A stretch of 64,000 nt of DNA, taken from assembly GCA_003993805.1 (NCBI GenBank), contig RSEF01000021.1:858835-922834 (forward strand). Direction: 5' to 3'. Shown one piece after another: positions 35,745-48,669 of this stretch. Below the pieces are notes generated by a model that saw only the letters and a list, made by a program, of their open reading frames with translations, was not told the origin of the DNA and made no database searches. Positions within the stretch are counted from its first letter, which is position 1, and every line of letters begins with the position of its first letter. Source of the stretch: Himantopus leucocephalus (taxonomy: Eukaryota > Chordata > Aves > Charadriiformes > Recurvirostridae). The position numbers were made by a program, and so were the translations under genes.

Positions 35745-35888
35745 CATCTTGTCAATAAGCTCCTCAGAAGTGGAACAGATTCCAGAAAAACTGTCTCTCA
35801 GCACTTCTTTTTTGCAGCAACCAATAGCCCAAAGCATTAGGCTCACAATGAACAAGCAGGACAGAGAGCGCTTTGGTAGTTCTGACAT
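35745..35888 (-). CDS. Possible N-terminal exon with signal-anchor-like segment
   Basis: ATG at 35,888 opens MSELPKRSLSCLFIVSLMLW followed by AIGCCKKEVLRDSFSGICST and SEELIDKM. Basic residues followed by about 16 hydrophobic ones ending in Cys-Cys resemble a signal peptide or signal anchor. A GATG/GTTGGT donor at 35,745 could end the exon. There is no CpG-rich promoter upstream and the Kozak context is ordinary. No homolog was recognised, and a chance frame is quite possible. Confidence 0.18.
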
Positions 35889-35969
35889 GCCGAGTCCTGC
35901 ACACCGCTGTGCGGTGCTAGAGACCGAGACTGGCTTGGCCTTCGCTCCTAGATGACTCTGCAGCACTCA

Positions 35970-38900
35970 CAGTCGAGACCAGAACAGAGCCTATTCACCC
36001 ACACTGCCCTCACCTTTACTTGAGGAACCCATACGGTGCTTCACTCTGCGCTGCTCATCACGCGAACTCTGCACCTGTACAGAACCGTGATAAACAATCT
36101 CAGGCCATCTGCAGAAATTCAAAGGAAAGAACTGCAAGGATATATGAGCGGTACACAATGACACAAATTCTACCATATCACTGCTTTTCCTCCTTGCGCA
36201 CAGGTCCAACAGCTCAGCAGCTCTCCAAGCCGCCAGTCGCAGCTGCACCACACTAACTCTGGCATGACGTTGGCAGAAGAGGCAGGGGGGCACCGCCTGT
36301 TTAATCTAGTTTACAGAGTACAGCTCCTGCGTATCTAACTACAGCCTTGGATTAAAGTTTTTAGGCTCTGCCCACTAATAATGGTTATCTGTTCACTCTT
36401 TACACTGCAATCCACCATTCCCGAAAAGAAGCCAGGAGCTTCACTGAGGTAGCAACAACATGGAAATACAGAGGCTGATTCTCAACTATCTATGTAAAGT
36501 TCAAAGTTAATTTCTTGCTAACCTTGCCTCTTTAAAAACTTTCTAAACATCATTTAGCACTGTATTTTAAGTTGACCACAGGAAGCGCAAACAGGAAAGT
36601 CCAGGAGAAACCTCGTCTACCCCTCAGGCACTTCCTGCACTAGTGACAAAAGCATAATGCAAAATTGCTAAGAAAATTCTTCATGTGTAGGTTATGCTTT
36701 TTCTTCCTTTCCGGCAAGAAATATTTGTTCATCAAAAATCACCGTCTGGAAGCAACAATGCCCAGTTCTGCGTCACTGTGTCTGGCTAGACTTAGAGCTG
36801 CTGGGAGCATGTCTCCGATAAGCCAAGTTTGGGAGTAAACTCGGAGAACGAACCAAACCAAAGCCAAGCTCTTAATTTTTCCTCCCACTCTTCAAGCAGA
36901 GTGGGTGATTAATAGTCACCTAATAGTTACTTACACACCTCTCCACAAGACTTGTAATCGCTTAACAGATGGAAGAAAGATCTCAGAGGTCCCTTAAAGA
37001 AGAAAGCAGATAATTTAAGCATTCCCATGTTAAAAACAAACACTGCAAACAATAGAGGGCCACAAATTGTTCCTCGATTGCCACAGTACCCCCAGTCATA
37101 ATGACAGTGAATAACAGCGAATTATATTATAATAGACAGTGAGTTAACAGTGAATTCTCTCTTTCTGCTCCGACATCTAGGCAATAAAAGCAAGAACAGA
37201 TGCAAAACATTCACAAAAAAATTTTCAAAGTATTAGTCTCTTTTTTCCTTCCCATGATGTCTACAAGGTTGCCTAAACTTTAAACCCGTGGAGCAAAATC
37301 TGTAACAGTTAGGCCAAGTCTCAGTGTGCGTGTGCTCCAGCCACAATTTGACCCCACACTGAAGTAAGAGTTGGGCATGTGCTAGCAATTCATTTTCCAT
37401 CCCTGCTTCATTTCCACAGACAGAAAAAGGAATATGCGCACCAGCAGGTAGACAGAGCACACTCTATTTTAGGTACCTGACCTGGATGACTGGAGAAGCA
37501 GGATCTTGAAGTGTCTGCTCCTTAATCTGTACACAGCATCTGATCTCTGCTGAGCATCAAACAGGGATGCTTCTCTGCACTGCTCCCTCTCTCATGATTC
37601 TTTGTGCTGGCCTACTCTCACTGAAATCTCCACATCCTAAGTAATCAGCACACTCCTCTATTGCTCCCCACGGTTCGTGACAATCTTGAACAAGAAAAAA
37701 CTAAAGAGCAAAGATTTAGTGTTCTTAACCATAAAGGGTAATGCATGTGTATTCACACAACTCACAAAGGAAGAGGGGAGGATGAAAAAAAAAAACAACC
37801 CACCACTGGACTCAGAGAAAGCTTCCATTTGTTTGGAAGAGGTTTTAGTGAAAGATTTCAAGATGTTCTCACAGCTCGTTGAAAAAACGGTACACAGGTT
37901 TTCTCTTTAGGTAAACATGGAGTCTTAAGTCTCCCATTTCATGATGGTTGCTACCATGCAGGCGGGATTCGTGTGCCTGTTTCTGCTAGCTTTCCAGTGT
38001 TCAATACTGTCCACAGAGCCTTCAATATTCCTTCCTCAAAAATGCTTGTCATTTCACCACAAGCCTCGCTACTGGGAGGCCTTTCCTGTAGGGTAAGAAA
38101 ACACTGCCTATGTTCAAATCCTTCAGCAATAAGCTATCGACTCTTCTGTGTCACAATAGAAATCAGAAGGAAAATATGTTTTTTCACAAGAGGATATTTT
38201 CTAGAAGGTCTAGATAGGGTGGGGCAGACTGCAACAGGAGAATCTTGCTTGTGCCGAGTGATTTCAGAGTGCAAGAGACAGATAATGTACATGAATCAGC
38301 AGTGCCTTGGGCTCCAGTTGTAACAGCATTTCTCCCCACATCAGGAGAAAGATCCTGTGGCAGACAAGAGCTAAAATCAGGCAGGGAATGTAGCTTTCTA
38401 AGTCACCTTCTAAGCTGAGGGACTGCAAATCAAGGAGTTCAGTGAATTTCCCTTCTTCAGCTAATGTGCATGCAACAAAAGGCATGATGGGTCCTGGGGC
38501 AAGAAGAGGAGATAAACCCTCTAAAATTCCTATGGTCTTTCAGCTCCGTAACAGCATCTTGGTAGCATCAATTCAAACTACATCAGTTCCTCTAATCCGT
38601 GCTAAAATAGTTCTAAGCCACTTCCTTTGAAGGAAGCTTCTCTCGCCTGATTTTTCAGGAGTGCAGGTGACCCATAGGCACAGCCCAGATTGTCAATCTT
38701 CTCTCTACCCTCTCTTCACAAAGGCCTAACTCCACTGGTGTTGCTCCTCAGGGTGATGGATCCATGCTACTCTATTTGCAAATCCTTCCAGATTGCAACT
38801 TTCTGCTGCAAGATGCTGAGAGCATCAGTAACCTCATGACAAGATGACACCACAAGTGACATCAGGACGTGTGTCCATAGCAGTATATCAACAACACATG

Positions 38901-41900
38901 AATTAGTGCAGTTCTGCACACTGCAGTGCAGTTACTGTGCAGGGGCAGTGGACAGGATCATCACAAAGATGGCAGCAGTTCTATGGGCAAGGCTTGAACA
39001 TATCTACGTTCGAAGCCCACCACTCCTAACTGAAAAGACCACACCAGTTAAATGTATGCCAGCTGACTACCATAAACCCTTTTAGAAAGAATATTATATT
39101 ACATTACATTATATTGCCCTGCTACAGAAGGTTCCAAACTATAGCTGCTTCTCTGAGAGATGATGTCTTCATTGTAATCTAGAGAAACACGCAAAGTAAT
39201 TTACGTAAGAATGCAGTAGAAATTCCATTTGGAATATTTTAATGTGCTGAGATCAAACTCAATTATGTCCTGGTGAAACTAAAAGTAAGGCAGTTTCTTT
39301 TTGCTTCAGAATAGGGAGTATTCCTTATGATTTAACACATTTTGGCATATGGAAGACATCTGTCTTGAGCCTTGAACCCTTTGAGATCTGCCACCTTGCA
39401 TCAGCAAGCTCAAGCACTGGTATCATCACAGGCAAGTTTTAAAATAAATAAGTTTTAAAAAATAATTTTAACAAGGTTTTACCTATGTCTAAAATCTGCT
39501 GCCACCTATGTGGGGATGCAGGACAAACTCACACAACTTGGGGCCTATACTCTACATAAAGAGTTCTGCCCAAGGTAAAAAAAGCACTCTGCATTGTTTC
39601 TTTCAAAGTCTTACTGAAAATCTGTAAACATTTAGTTTCATCACACTGAGAACTTGTATGGTAGCTAACTAGAATATACAAGAAAGTTAATAATCTTACA
39701 AATTAAAAGATTTGGAGGAATAGAACATAGTATCGTTCTCTTACTTTCTCAAGCATGCCTTCCCATACAAGAAGCCTCTCTCTTAGCAAATATATATGCA
39801 GGTAATTGTTTTCCTGATGATGCAAGTATTCCCTACTACTACAGGCAAAGTTCTGTTCCTGATGCTAGTGACTGACAGACTCATAAAAGACTTAAGTAGC
39901 TCGGGGAAAATAAGACATCAGAACTGCCTTTAACTGTTTGTCTCAGAGTGTGTGTGTTACACCTAAACACTGATTCTTCCAGGTTGTCCTTTTCCCTTTC
40001 CATGCAGCCTACAGCACGCTGCTTTACAGATAACAGACACTGCTTCCTGTACACAAAGCCATGTAAAATGAGATTTTGGGAAATAATGGATTTTTTTTAA
40101 TCCACAAAATAAATCCCACACACGCTCCCACCAACTGGTTTTCTGTTTAAGACTCATAGACTGCCTGCAGCTACTGCTGTGCTCTCTCTGCCTCCAGGAA
40201 AGGAGATAAATCTTATCAAGAAGTAATTAGAACAGAGAGCAAACTGTACTGTCAGCTGAGCCAATGCAGGTATACCCTGATACATTTCCCTCACTTACCA
40301 CTGCTTACTGGCTGAATAAACTGACCCAATGAGTCAGTCATTGCAACAAAATGATGTAACGCATAAAAATTCTGAACTAGTAACCTCCAATATTCTTTAA
40401 ACACTCGGGAATAACCCCTGCATTAGTCAGGGAGCAGCAAGTACAAGCTGCCACTGCCTTAGTGAGTCATGAACAAGAGAGACTTGGCATCTCTTACAGC
40501 TTTGTGTAACCCTCCTCCTCATGTTCTTCCACTACAAGCCAACGTTTCCCAAACTGGACAAAGAGTATGAGCACATCCAAGATGCTGGCTACGTCCCTAC
40601 TGCATCCATGTGCGCCCCAATCAACTAGCACTCCATGATCTGTGCTCCTCTGCATTTACATCCATCTATCCATTAAAACAGATGCATTTCTGTCTTGGAT
40701 CTTTATCCAGCTAACCTTCACCTGAAGACAATTCGAGTGTCTAAGTTAAGCAGTCTAGTCTTATGCTTCCTGTAGGTGTTTTGCATCGGCAGAATTCATT
40801 TCCAATCCCTCATTAAATCTACTGCATTACAAACAGCACTTTTCCAATTATGCAGTTTCCACTGGCTTTGTCAGTCCTTCTGTCAAAAGGCAAACTTCAA
40901 AACCTACCGATGTTTCTGAAAGCTTCTCCTTCAAACAGTAGGCACTGTAGATTAACATCAGGCCTACTCAAAACGTCTGGATACTTGTCAAGCCCAAACA
41001 TCCACCAAATTGTCTCCTACAGGTCTTTCCCTGCAGGAATTGCCAACTGAACCTTTTGAAAGCTTCTAATTCACTTAAAATAAGCACTAAACACAGTCTA
41101 GGGACATCTGCCAGTGACTAGGAAGGCAGGGCCTCTAGAAATGCAGGATGTATGCTACAGTTACACAATATTAATAGTTTTAAGAAACATAAGGCAGGAT
41201 CGCCCCTTGTATTTAATTACAGACCAAAATGTATTCAGTCAACGTTTAGATGAATGTATCACTGGTAAGTTCTGAAAAGGGGGAGTCTGTTTGGTTTGGG
41301 CTTTGGATTTTTTTACAGTCAGAACTGGTTCAGGAGTTGAGCATGAGAGAGTTAACATCTCCAAAACAGACAAAGAATGTCAGTTAGAATAGATGTTTAC
41401 TTCCTGCCAATGCAGCACTCTTCACTCTGGTATTTGTCTCAGTCACCACAGATAGTAGATCTCAATGGACACGCATAAGAATTTATAGCTATTAAACTGA
41501 CAACTAATTCAATAAAACTTCCTCTCTCTACACAAAACACAAAAGCAAAGGTTTACTCTACCATCCGTCCTGGTTTTCTGATGCTGTATTTCTCTGCATG
41601 GATCAGTAAGACAACAAAACAACTGAAACTGCAGCGATCTCACAACACTCCCAGCAGGCAAGTTTATGCAAGGTAACTCTGTGCGAGAAGCTCTTATGAA
41701 AAAATCAGAACAGAGAAGAATTAAGTGTATCATCGAGGCAAACAGAACCCTTGGCTATGCGATCTGCAATTCAAACAGCTGATTCTTTGCAAAATGAACT
41801 CCCTTGTTTCCTCCCAAATCTGCACTAGCTGCTGGCATTCCGTAGGAATATCCCATTACGCTTTGTAACAGTGTAATGTACCTGGATGCACTGCAGTGAG

Positions 41901-44900
41901 AATGTCCATCTCTGTGTCTAGGAACTACAGCTGCTCCCTTGCACCAACACACACCAACAATACTAATCATACTTTACTCTCAGCAACACAGGCCCAGATT
42001 TCTTAAATCTGGTGTGGAAAGAAAAGGAATTAGCATGTTCAATTAAGAAAAAGAATTTGCTGTTATCTATGCAGCTGGGAATTTGTGTGTATTTGGACAG
42101 CAGACCTGGGTTAAAGCTTCTCTAGCCTCTACAGTTTATACAGTTAAATCAGAGTGGTAAAAGGACAAACAGTAACGGGTAAAAATCTCAGACCCCCAGC
42201 TAGCAGTTTCTTACACTGCTGAATAAAGTACCCTCACTAACTGCACGTGCTCTTTGCAGACAGGCAGGGACATCTGCCTGACATGTAAGTGGTTCCCAAT
42301 ATCCTCCGAGTCACCCAAGTGAAGCTGCAGCTTCTGCACAGCCCCGATATCCAGTGTTTGCAACAAGGTGTGGGAGCAGACTAAGGAGGGAGAAGGACAA
42401 ACAGCTGAGCAATGAATTCCCCTCTGATCAGTACACATTGGGCTATATGCATCACCTCCCACCTCAGACAGATATGAGCCTCTGCGAACCCTTGGCTCTC
42501 CATCATTGGAGACTGATCATCTCCAATTTTTGCTTTGTATTTGTGCAAATCTTCCTCACCAGCAGCTTTGTGGACTTCCATTTTATTAGCTTTAAGGATG
42601 CAGATAGTTAGCCTGATGGTGTTTCAGCTTCATAAAAATCAGCTCAGGACCTTTGTGCTGCTGGTCCTTGATGGGCATAAGCGCATTCTAGAAGGGGTTG
42701 GAGGAGGCGGGTATTAAAAGCATACCTTGCCTTGCCAACTTTCAATAAAACAACAGATGACACATTAACCTCACACTGACTATTCCTTACAGACCTTCTC
42801 CATTGCCTTAATCTCTTCCATCAGTAAGAAGCAGAAACGGTTTGTCCCCAGAACCACTGGTGGCTCAGTAAGCATTCCAGCTTTCCCTCTCAGCATTCCA
42901 AGTACAGGAATCAGTCACAAAGGGGTTTTTTTTCCTTTTCCTCTGATTAACACACACACAGAGGTTTACACACGGCAAGCCCCACACATATTTTGGTACT
43001 GCTTAAGGAACACCTGGGTTAGGCAAGCAATGTTAGCTGGAGCAATGCAAATCGCCTTACTGGTTCTATGAAAGACTAACTACAAAAGAGGCCATGAGGT
43101 GATGACATTTCTGAAGTTAACACATTCGTCACAGAAAGGGGAAGCTGCAAAGCAAACTCAAGCTGCCTGCTGTGACAACTCCAGAGATTGTGTGCTGAGC
43201 CCAATGCAAACTGCTCTAACTTCCTAACAGGACCACAATAAATAATGGCAGTCCTTGCACAGGCACAGAAAGAGGTAGTCTCTCCATTGCTGGTAGCAAT
43301 AAAGGAGTAGATATTCTGGACCAAAAAAAGGATCCATCTAATTCTGTGTCTTGCCTAAGGGAGTTGCCAATACCATCCTCTTAAAGCAGGATGTAAATAA
43401 AAAGCCCTACAGATAAGAGCTTTCCTCACAGAGAAAAAGCTAACCTGGTTATTGAGTTTCCTTTGTGCAATGCCCTATCACTTTGAGCCAAAAAAGCCAA
43501 CAACGCCCATTGCACTCTAAGTGATCCTCCTGGCTCCAACGCCTCTCTCTGTTGTGGAAAAACCACCACCAACAAACCTATGCCAGAGCCTCTCAAAGGT
43601 CCAGCTCCCACATCATAACCTCGGCAAATGTCTGAGCGAGTAGTTTTACGACTGGAGAAAATTAATCCTTCATTAAGGACAATCAGCAGGTGACCACAGG
43701 AGGGGACCGCTGGTGAGACAGGATCGATCACAGGTGGAAATGCCAGTACTTAAGAAATTCTGTAACACAGGTTTTAGATAACACCTCTCTCAACTGCAGG
43801 TAAAATAGGAGTGGGGTTAATACGGATCAGCAAGCTGCCCTCCTACTCATGAGGGATTACCTGTTCTGAAGGGAATTTCTCTAGGAACTCTGCTGACTAA
43901 TTACAAGGGTACTTTAAATACACGCTACTCCGAGAGCCTAACCAAATAAAAGTAAGAATTGCTAGTCACAGGTAGTCTTTCTGGGGCTGGAGTCATCCTT
44001 TGCGAAGGACCGCGGGCAGACGGCGCAGCGTGTCTGCCAACACAAAGCACTTGTGGACTGTCCCCTCCGACACAAGTGGCAGCCCGTGAGGGTCTGCAGA
44101 GGGCTGGTGGTGCCCTGGCACTCATCGAAGCCAAGTCTGCGGCAGCCTTGAAGAATGCGCGTGGCATGATCTTTCTCGCTTGGTTATACACAGATGAAGA
44201 ACAATTGCATTCTCCCTGTTTCCACAGAAAAGCAGCACTGAAGGTCACACTTAGACTCAGCTTTTCGCCCGTTTCTGTTTTCCAGTCTAGTTTCTTCAGA
44301 GAAAGCAGCCAGATCTAACACACTTAAGAGGAGGGCTAGCCTCTTCTGAATCCTATCCAACCTGAAATACTGGCTCTGTTGGCCAGAGGCCCAGGTGAGG
44401 CTGTAACTGCCACACTACATGCAGTACCTTTGCTTAACCTTTTCCCTCCCACATTGCCAGAATGCATTTCAGATATTTTGACATCTTAGCAACAAAGACG
44501 ATTTCATATACAGCTTTTTATTTCTCTTTCCATTTGAGCATGCCTAATGCACTGCTCTGCAGCAACTGCAATCAGTACAGTCCCCTCCAACCTCTGAGTC
44601 AGATGCCTGGCTGCGTCTCGCAGGAGTGCAGTCTCCCCAGTGTCCCCAGGGCCAGAGGCCGCTGTGCCAAGTGCCTCCAGCCCGTCTCGGGGAGCGGCTC
44701 AGCAGCACCCTCACCTTTGGCCAACTGCTTGCTCTGTTCCACCCCTCCTGACTCAACCGCAAGAACAGCCAAGCGAGCAATGTCCTTTTCTCACTTAATG
44801 TTGGGCCCAAATAAGAGCCCGTAGGCTTACACACACACAGAATCCAAGTTCTTTGCACAGACTGACTTTCAGACAGAGAATCCCACGACTTCATGGTAAC

Positions 44901-45344
44901 TTGACATGTTTATAAACATTTCTCTAGCCATGCCACAGCTAGCTGATTTGAAAAGAAAAAAAAAAAAAAGTTAAAGTAGGTGTTCAAACAAATTCCTGGA
45001 CGTATTATCAGCTGCTGGGACTGGCAGTTGTGAAACTCATTGTCTTTAAACACAGCAGCCGCTCAGGAGTTTCTGTCCTTAGCTCCTTATTGGGGATGAC
45101 GATTTCTTCTGAAATCGTACCAGGGCTTACACTAATACATGTAATTCCTCAGTCTAGCATTTTCAGAAGGGAACTTTTCAAAAGTTAATCGCTGAGTTGG
45201 TTTTAAGTATTGTGAAAGCAAACAATGCACATATATTTCTGGGCAGGGTCATCCAGAAAAATGAAATTCAAGCAAGCAAGCCAGACAAAGGCACTCCTAA
45301 AGCTTTCAGTCTTCCTGTGCTTAGTATAAACTGGGTTGTATGAC
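35970..45344. other. Long stretch without secure genes
   Basis: Weak minus-strand exon candidates: 38,458-38,405 (acceptor GCATGCACATTAG, reading EEGKFTELLDLQSLSLE, donor GAAG/GTGACT) and 42,381-42,242 (acceptor TTCTCCCTCCTTAG, reading LQTLDIGAVQKLQLHLGDSE then DIGNHLHVRQMSLPVCKEHV, donor near GTGAGG). A mildly CpG-rich segment lies at about 43,980-44,165. A dispersed A-run lies near 44,950. Other open frames are unsupported. Confidence 0.4.
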
Positions 45345-45505
45345 AATTTAGGGTGGGAGAGATGTCAGGAGGTCTCTAGTCCAACCTCCTCCAGGCAGGA
45401 TCATCAGCCATCAGGTCAGACCAGGTTGCTCGGGGCTTTATTAGTTCTGGTCTTGAAACCCTCCAGGGACAGAGACTGCACACCTTCACCACACCATCCC
45501 CTACA
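45345..45505 (-). mobile_element. CR1 LINE 3' region, antisense
   Basis: Antisense CR1 blocks are present in order: TCTCTAGTCCAACCTCCTCC, CAGGTCAGACCAGGTTGCTC, GGGGCTTTATTAGTTCTGGT, CTTGAAACCCTCCAGGGACA and ACACCTTCACCACACCATCC. Similarity may continue more weakly to about 45,580. It lies within the open frame at 45,336-45,593, which is therefore not a gene. Confidence 0.85.
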
Positions 45506-45589
45506 CTTAAAACAGCTCGCTGCTAGAAACCCTCCTGGGATTTCTTGCTCTCATTCTCTTCTCAATTTACTCCTTAAATCTTCTCAGCT

Positions 45590-48324
45590 CTAAGAATGCC
45601 TGCAGATGCCAGCAAAGAAAGATCCCATGTCACCTTTTCTGCTTGAATCCCCTGATGCAAGATGAAGGACGCCCAGGACTTTTCCACTCTGCAGGTAACT
45701 GCATCCACAAGCAGCACTGGAGTCTCTCCTTCCTCTCCTCCGCAGCATTCCTCAGGGTGTCACAAAAAATCTCTCATAAGCAGACACCATGAACAGCAAC
45801 TACCGTGTTTGCAGCTCCTGCCCTGGAAACTACCAGACAGAGCAGTGCAGATGAAACCACAACATCTACTGTGAGGCAATACTATCACAACACCTGTGGC
45901 ACAGGCTAATTTCTACGAATTTTGGGCAGATGAGAGACGTAGCCCAGCTGTGCAAGCCACCCCTGAAGGAATTCCAGGTGAATTCATAGTAATGTATGGA
46001 AAATGCTGACAGACTGCTTCCCCACCCCCACCCAAGGGGAAAGGGATTTCAACTTTACAACAACAACAAAAAAGATTACAGACTGGGATATCCCAGCTAC
46101 CTTAAATCTGACTTCAGCAGTCAAGTCTTACTTTGGGTGACTCAGGGTTACTCAGCTATCAGGACAAATTATCGAGCCAACCCTTTCACTTTGACACCAA
46201 GAAATAATGACTCTCATGACACTTCTTCCTGTTCACTTGCTTGCCAAATAACATTGTTGATATCTTCTTTACAAAATAAACACCAGTTACCAGAACACGA
46301 TGTACAAGCAAGCTGCTCCAGCTCCTCTCAAGTACGGATAGCAATGGTACAGTTTAAGTAATTTCCCAGAAACTCTAAATTCAAGCAATTAAATATACTT
46401 AACTTTTATGGCATACGGTATTCTTAGGCATCTCCACTTTAAAAGAAGCAAAGCGGCCTCTGAAAATGCCATATAGCAAAAATACCCTGGAGAATCACAG
46501 GCATCCTGGAGCTTTGAGGCGAGACGCAAAGCCCTGCTACCTCGTCTGGCCCAGCCACCTGGCAATCAAGTGAATTACAGACCAGTATGCCTTACGGATA
46601 CAGATGGAGACTGGCTATTCATGCAACCTTGAAGAGGAAACGGGAAAGCTTAAAATTAGACTCAGCCTAGATAAGAGAAATTATTTATCCTACTATCCAT
46701 GGCAATTTCAAAGCATGTATTGAAGGGTGCTAGGAAGTGTGTCAGGTATCACACTGCCATTCCTCAGCAAGCAAACAGGTAAGGAAGGCACTATCCCTGG
46801 GACATTTGCCAATATCCTTCTCCTCAAGTGCCCTACGGTAGGGTTGTCTGCTCAAGAACCGTTTTATCCCACCTGGCAATGTGTTCTAATGCTCTACTGT
46901 AAATTTTGTTTTATACCAAACACAATTTGTTTTACATAATACAGAACACCCCACTTAACTCCATCCCTGTGTACTGCCTCTGACAGAACCCACTAGCAAA
47001 CATGGAAATAAAACACACTACAAATGACACAGAGGAGCCTTCACCTTCTGTCCACCATCTGTTAGGGATTCCGCAGTCAGCTCTAGAAACATGTCACAGA
47101 TGATCGGCTCCCTGCTCCAGGCCCTCCTCCTCCTCCCTTGGCCGCAGAGACGCAGGGCACAGGGACCGGCCCTTCAGAGCCGCCGTGAGCTCACCCTGCT
47201 CCGCAGGGGCACCTTTGCTGGTGACTGTACCGGAATGCAGACTGCTTAAAGCCACCCGTTCTGTACACCCAGTGTTTGTTTGAAAAGAACCCATAACCAG
47301 CTCATGCTATAGACGGACTTAAGAACCTCCGAGCCTTAAAACGTAAAGCGTACCCTCCAACAACTCCCAGAAAAGTGCCCGGAAAGCACACTGCAAAGCC
47401 TGAAAACAGCTGCCGTGCTGACTGCTGAAACCTGCTACCTGTGTTCCCAACTCATCACTCAGGTAGCGGTGGTGCCCCCACCCCAGCAGATGGAACAGCA
47501 TCCTAACCTACTACGCTTCAAACTAATTAGCTGGCTGCTCCCGCTAACACAAGCACACACTTCTATTCCTCAGCAATCTCTTTTTACACCGAAAATGCTT
47601 GAAGGAGCTAAGTAAAAAAAGTAAATTAATCTTCCTTCCCTCCAACCAGTAACACAGTAATCACAGTCAAGCAGCGGCTGCTGCCATTTCTCAGAGAAAT
47701 TTCTGGAAAAGCAACAATATCTAAGTACACCAACTCAATAGCAACTGTGGTAACATTTCGAAGTCATTACCCGTACATTGCAGAGAAAGTAACTCCTACG
47801 ACCTCTACTTGCTTTAGGAAGCAGAGGAGCTTCCATGCAGATAACACAAGCCAATACACCTCAGGGAAAATCAAAGTAGGCCAGGCCTACGCAACGCTGA
47901 ACCCAGAACTGGCAGCTACAACTCAGAAAAGAGACCACCAGGTCATGCGTGACAGCCCTCCACAACCAGCAGCTCAAACTGGGGCACCTGCCAAAAACAG
48001 ACAACAAAAAGAAGGATACGGCCAGTCAGACAGAGGCTCTGTCCCACACGTGGCTCTGGCCTCAGCACCGAGGGTGACACGGAGAGAAAGGTAACTACAA
48101 CGATGAAAGGAACCGGGGCTCACGGGCAGAGACCGAGGGCAGGGATTTCCATCTGGAGGCAAAAAGGGTGTGGAGACTGGAAGGATTACGATCCAGGTTA
48201 ACAAAACCCATAAGGGCAGTAAACAAAAGCTGCACGTGCAGCTCTCGCCAGGCGTAGTTATTTGCCAGATCCTGTAATTTTAAAAGTGCGGGCTCCTGCA
48301 GAAACTAGCAGCAAATTGGGTTAG
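45590..48324. other. Stretch without secure genes
   Basis: No exon could be supported. The mildly GC-rich segment 47,095-47,240 and the open frames at 45,662-45,874, 45,996-46,361 and 47,747-48,094 show no clear splice structure. A donor-like GCAG/GTAACT occurs near 45,705. Part of 46,500-46,720 may be an old CR1, but the match is too weak to call. Confidence 0.45.
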
Positions 48325-48665
48325 AGCAGATAAAAGAAAACACTTCTTTACAGTGTGAGCAGGGAACTCCCAGAGCCTGCTACCACCAGCGGCTGTGGAA
48401 GCAGCCATGCTCAGGAGGTTCAAAATGGGACCAGCTGAATGCACGGAAAACTGATCTGTAACCAGAAAATCGAGGACCAGGCAGGGATGGAACCCGGCCA
48501 CAACAGCTGTGGCTTCTGGGCGTGTGCAGGCGGACTGGGCCACAAAACTGTCTGGGCTTGCAAGCTTTCCCCAAAGTAGCCTTTCCTATTGCTCCCGCAG
48601 GAGTCCGACTACTGGCCTTGATGGACCCTTGGTCTGACCCATTCGGGCATTTCTCATGTTATTTT
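48325..48665 (+). mobile_element. Ancient amniote CR1 lineage, sense
   Basis: The end reads CTGGCCTTGATGGACCCTTG, GTCTGACCCATTCGGGCATT and TCTCATGTT. This matches the 3' end of CR1 lineages best known in turtles and crocodilians (GATGGACCTTTGGTCTGACC, CAGTATGGC, TTCTTATGTT). Upstream, AAAACACTTCTTTACAGTGT and GAGCAGGGAACTCCCAGAGC fit the block around ACTTCTTCACA and GTGGAACTCGTTGCC. It is a different, older lineage from the copies at 11,412 and 45,345. Its reading frames are meaningless. Confidence 0.75.
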
Positions 48666-48669
48666 TATT

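Noticed and set aside
45336..45593. 85-codon plus-strand open frame
   Set aside because: It lies on an antisense CR1 fragment.
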